This document shows, one piece after another, positions 63,367-64,000 of a DNA stretch of 64,000 nucleotides (positions are counted from its first letter, which is position 1; every line of letters starts with the position of its first letter). Origin of the DNA: Candidatus Odyssella thessalonicensis L13 (lineage in GTDB: Bacteria; Pseudomonadota; Alphaproteobacteria; Paracaedibacterales; Paracaedibacteraceae). Both the position numbers and the translations under genes were made by a program. The notes under the pieces are model-generated. The model ran no database searches and was not told where the DNA came from. It was given only the letters and a program-made list of their open reading frames with translations. Location: the NCBI RefSeq assembly GCF_000190415.1, contig NZ_AEWF01000003.1:124001-188000 (forward strand), given 5' to 3'.

Positions 63367-64000
63367 ATGCAGAACCGTCTTTTAAAAACCCTTAAGGGTC
63401 ACATTTTCACCATTCCCCCCCTTTGGATGATGCGTCAAGCAGGGCGTTATTTACCTGAATACCGCGCTGTAAGAGAACAAGCCGGAAGCTTTTGGAATTT
63501 ATGTTTTAATCCAGAATTGGCTTGCGAAGTTACTTTACAACCCATACGCCGGTTTGATTACGATGCGGCTATTATATTTAGCGATATTCTGGTAATTCCC
63601 AAAGCCATGGGCCAAACGGTTGATTTTGCGCCTAATCATGGCCCGCTTTTAGGGGAGCTTAATCACGAGCAAATCCATAGCTTTTGTAACTGGTCTGATT
63701 TTGATGCTCAGCTTATGCCTGTCTATGAAGCAATCAAGTTGACGCGAAATGCTTTAGATCCTTCAAAAGATCTTATTGGATTCGCCGGTTCGCCTTGGAC
63801 GATTGCTACCTATATGATTGATGGGGGTAAAGGCCATGAGTTTTCCCAAAGCCGGCAGGTATTAAGATCTGTAGAGGTCTTAGCACCGCTTTTACAAAGT
63901 CTTACATGCGCCATTACGCGTCATCTTGTTAATCAAGTTCGGGCCGGTGCCACTGCTGTACAAGTGTTTGATTCTTGGGCTGCACTTGTGCCTGCCGAAT
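63367..64000 (+). CDS. hemE: Uroporphyrinogen decarboxylase, 5' part
   Basis: The first 211 residues of a haem-pathway enzyme that converts uroporphyrinogen III to coproporphyrinogen III; the frame runs out of the window. Seen: WMMRQAGRYLPEYRAVREQA (signature near 21-40), FDYDAAIIFSDILVIP with the catalytic Asp, and GFAGSPWTIATYMIDGG, VQVFDSWAA. ATG at 63367 lies immediately downstream of the origin and its AT-rich element. Confidence 0.95.
   Translation, partial: MQNRLLKTLKGHIFTIPPLWMMRQAGRYLPEYRAVREQAGSFWNLCFNPELACEVTLQPIRRFDYDAAIIFSDILVIPKAMGQTVDFAPNHGPLLGELNHEQIHSFCNWSDFDAQLMPVYEAIKLTRNALDPSKDLIGFAGSPWTIATYMIDGGKGHEFSQSRQVLRSVEVLAPLLQSLTCAITRHLVNQVRAGATAVQVFDSWAALVPAE

Overview
The window reads as chromosomal DNA of an alphaproteobacterium, most likely a host-associated lineage (Holosporales or Rickettsiales-like). 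The supporting signs are a circularly permuted tmRNA gene, a replication origin wedged between maf and hemE beside aroE-coaE-dnaQ, a secB / Tim44-like / mltA / smr cluster, CarD, an isc operon with two cysteine desulfurases, an Rsm22-family methyltransferase, frataxin, and many amino-acid and drug transporters with almost no central metabolism. No rRNA, transposase, integrase, phage gene or CRISPR array is visible. The assignment to a lineage is inference; nothing in the window names the species.

Layout. 1-4.4 kb: end of an outer-membrane barrel protein, class II aldolase, ABC exporter, cyaY, tRNA-Ala(GGC), ion channel. 4.8-10.7 kb: queuosine-precursor transporter, the permuted ssrA gene directly followed by sspB (adaptor for ssrA-tagged proteins), then a forward run of yggS-like, an orphan pseudopilin, 5-formyl-THF cyclo-ligase and a nucleotide-sugar dehydrogenase. 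10.7-17.3 kb: signalling and surface genes (nuclease-fold protein, REC-ATPase regulator, a very acidic secreted protein, MHYT sensor kinase, aldolase). 17.3-22.6 kb: lpxK-kdtA (lipid A/Kdo), thyX, a metal-binding lipoprotein-type receptor, brnQ. 22.9-27.3 kb: unknown secreted proteins, XRE regulator, frameshifted lnt, LpxO-like hydroxylase. 27.4-31.4 kb: rluD, cpoB, rsmI, yraN and a DolP-type lipoprotein. 31.5-35.1 kb: a decayed secreted gene, then smr, mltA, Tim44-like and divergent secB. 35.2-39.9 kb: three transporters and a hydrolase. 40-47.3 kb: iscR-nifS-iscS-iscU-iscA-hscB-hscA-fdx plus an Rsm22 family methyltransferase. 47.6-50.4 kb: outer-membrane proteins and tRNA-Leu(TAA). 50.5-56.3 kb: LysR regulator and a TrpXYZ-type ABC importer with two tandem receptors. 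56.3-60.3 kb: cytochrome b561 coupled to a soluble hybrid histidine kinase, fdxA, carD. 60.4-64 kb: dnaQ-coaE-aroE-maf, the origin, and the start of hemE.

How the genes work together. Three themes stand out: protein quality control (ssrA with sspB), iron-sulfur assembly (cyaY, the isc operon behind an IscR-like operator, and likely clients fdxA, Fdx and Rsm22), and envelope building (lpxK, kdtA, lnt, LpxO-like, mltA, cpoB, DolP, porin).

The most useful second-look items are the origin with its cluster of DnaA boxes; the ssrA-sspB pair; an acidic, disordered, secreted protein with nuclear-localisation-like basic patches; and a 7-kb stretch (25.2-32.1 kb) in which four genes each lack single bases in homopolymers, always in the same direction, which means either assembly undercalls or slippage-tolerant decoding.
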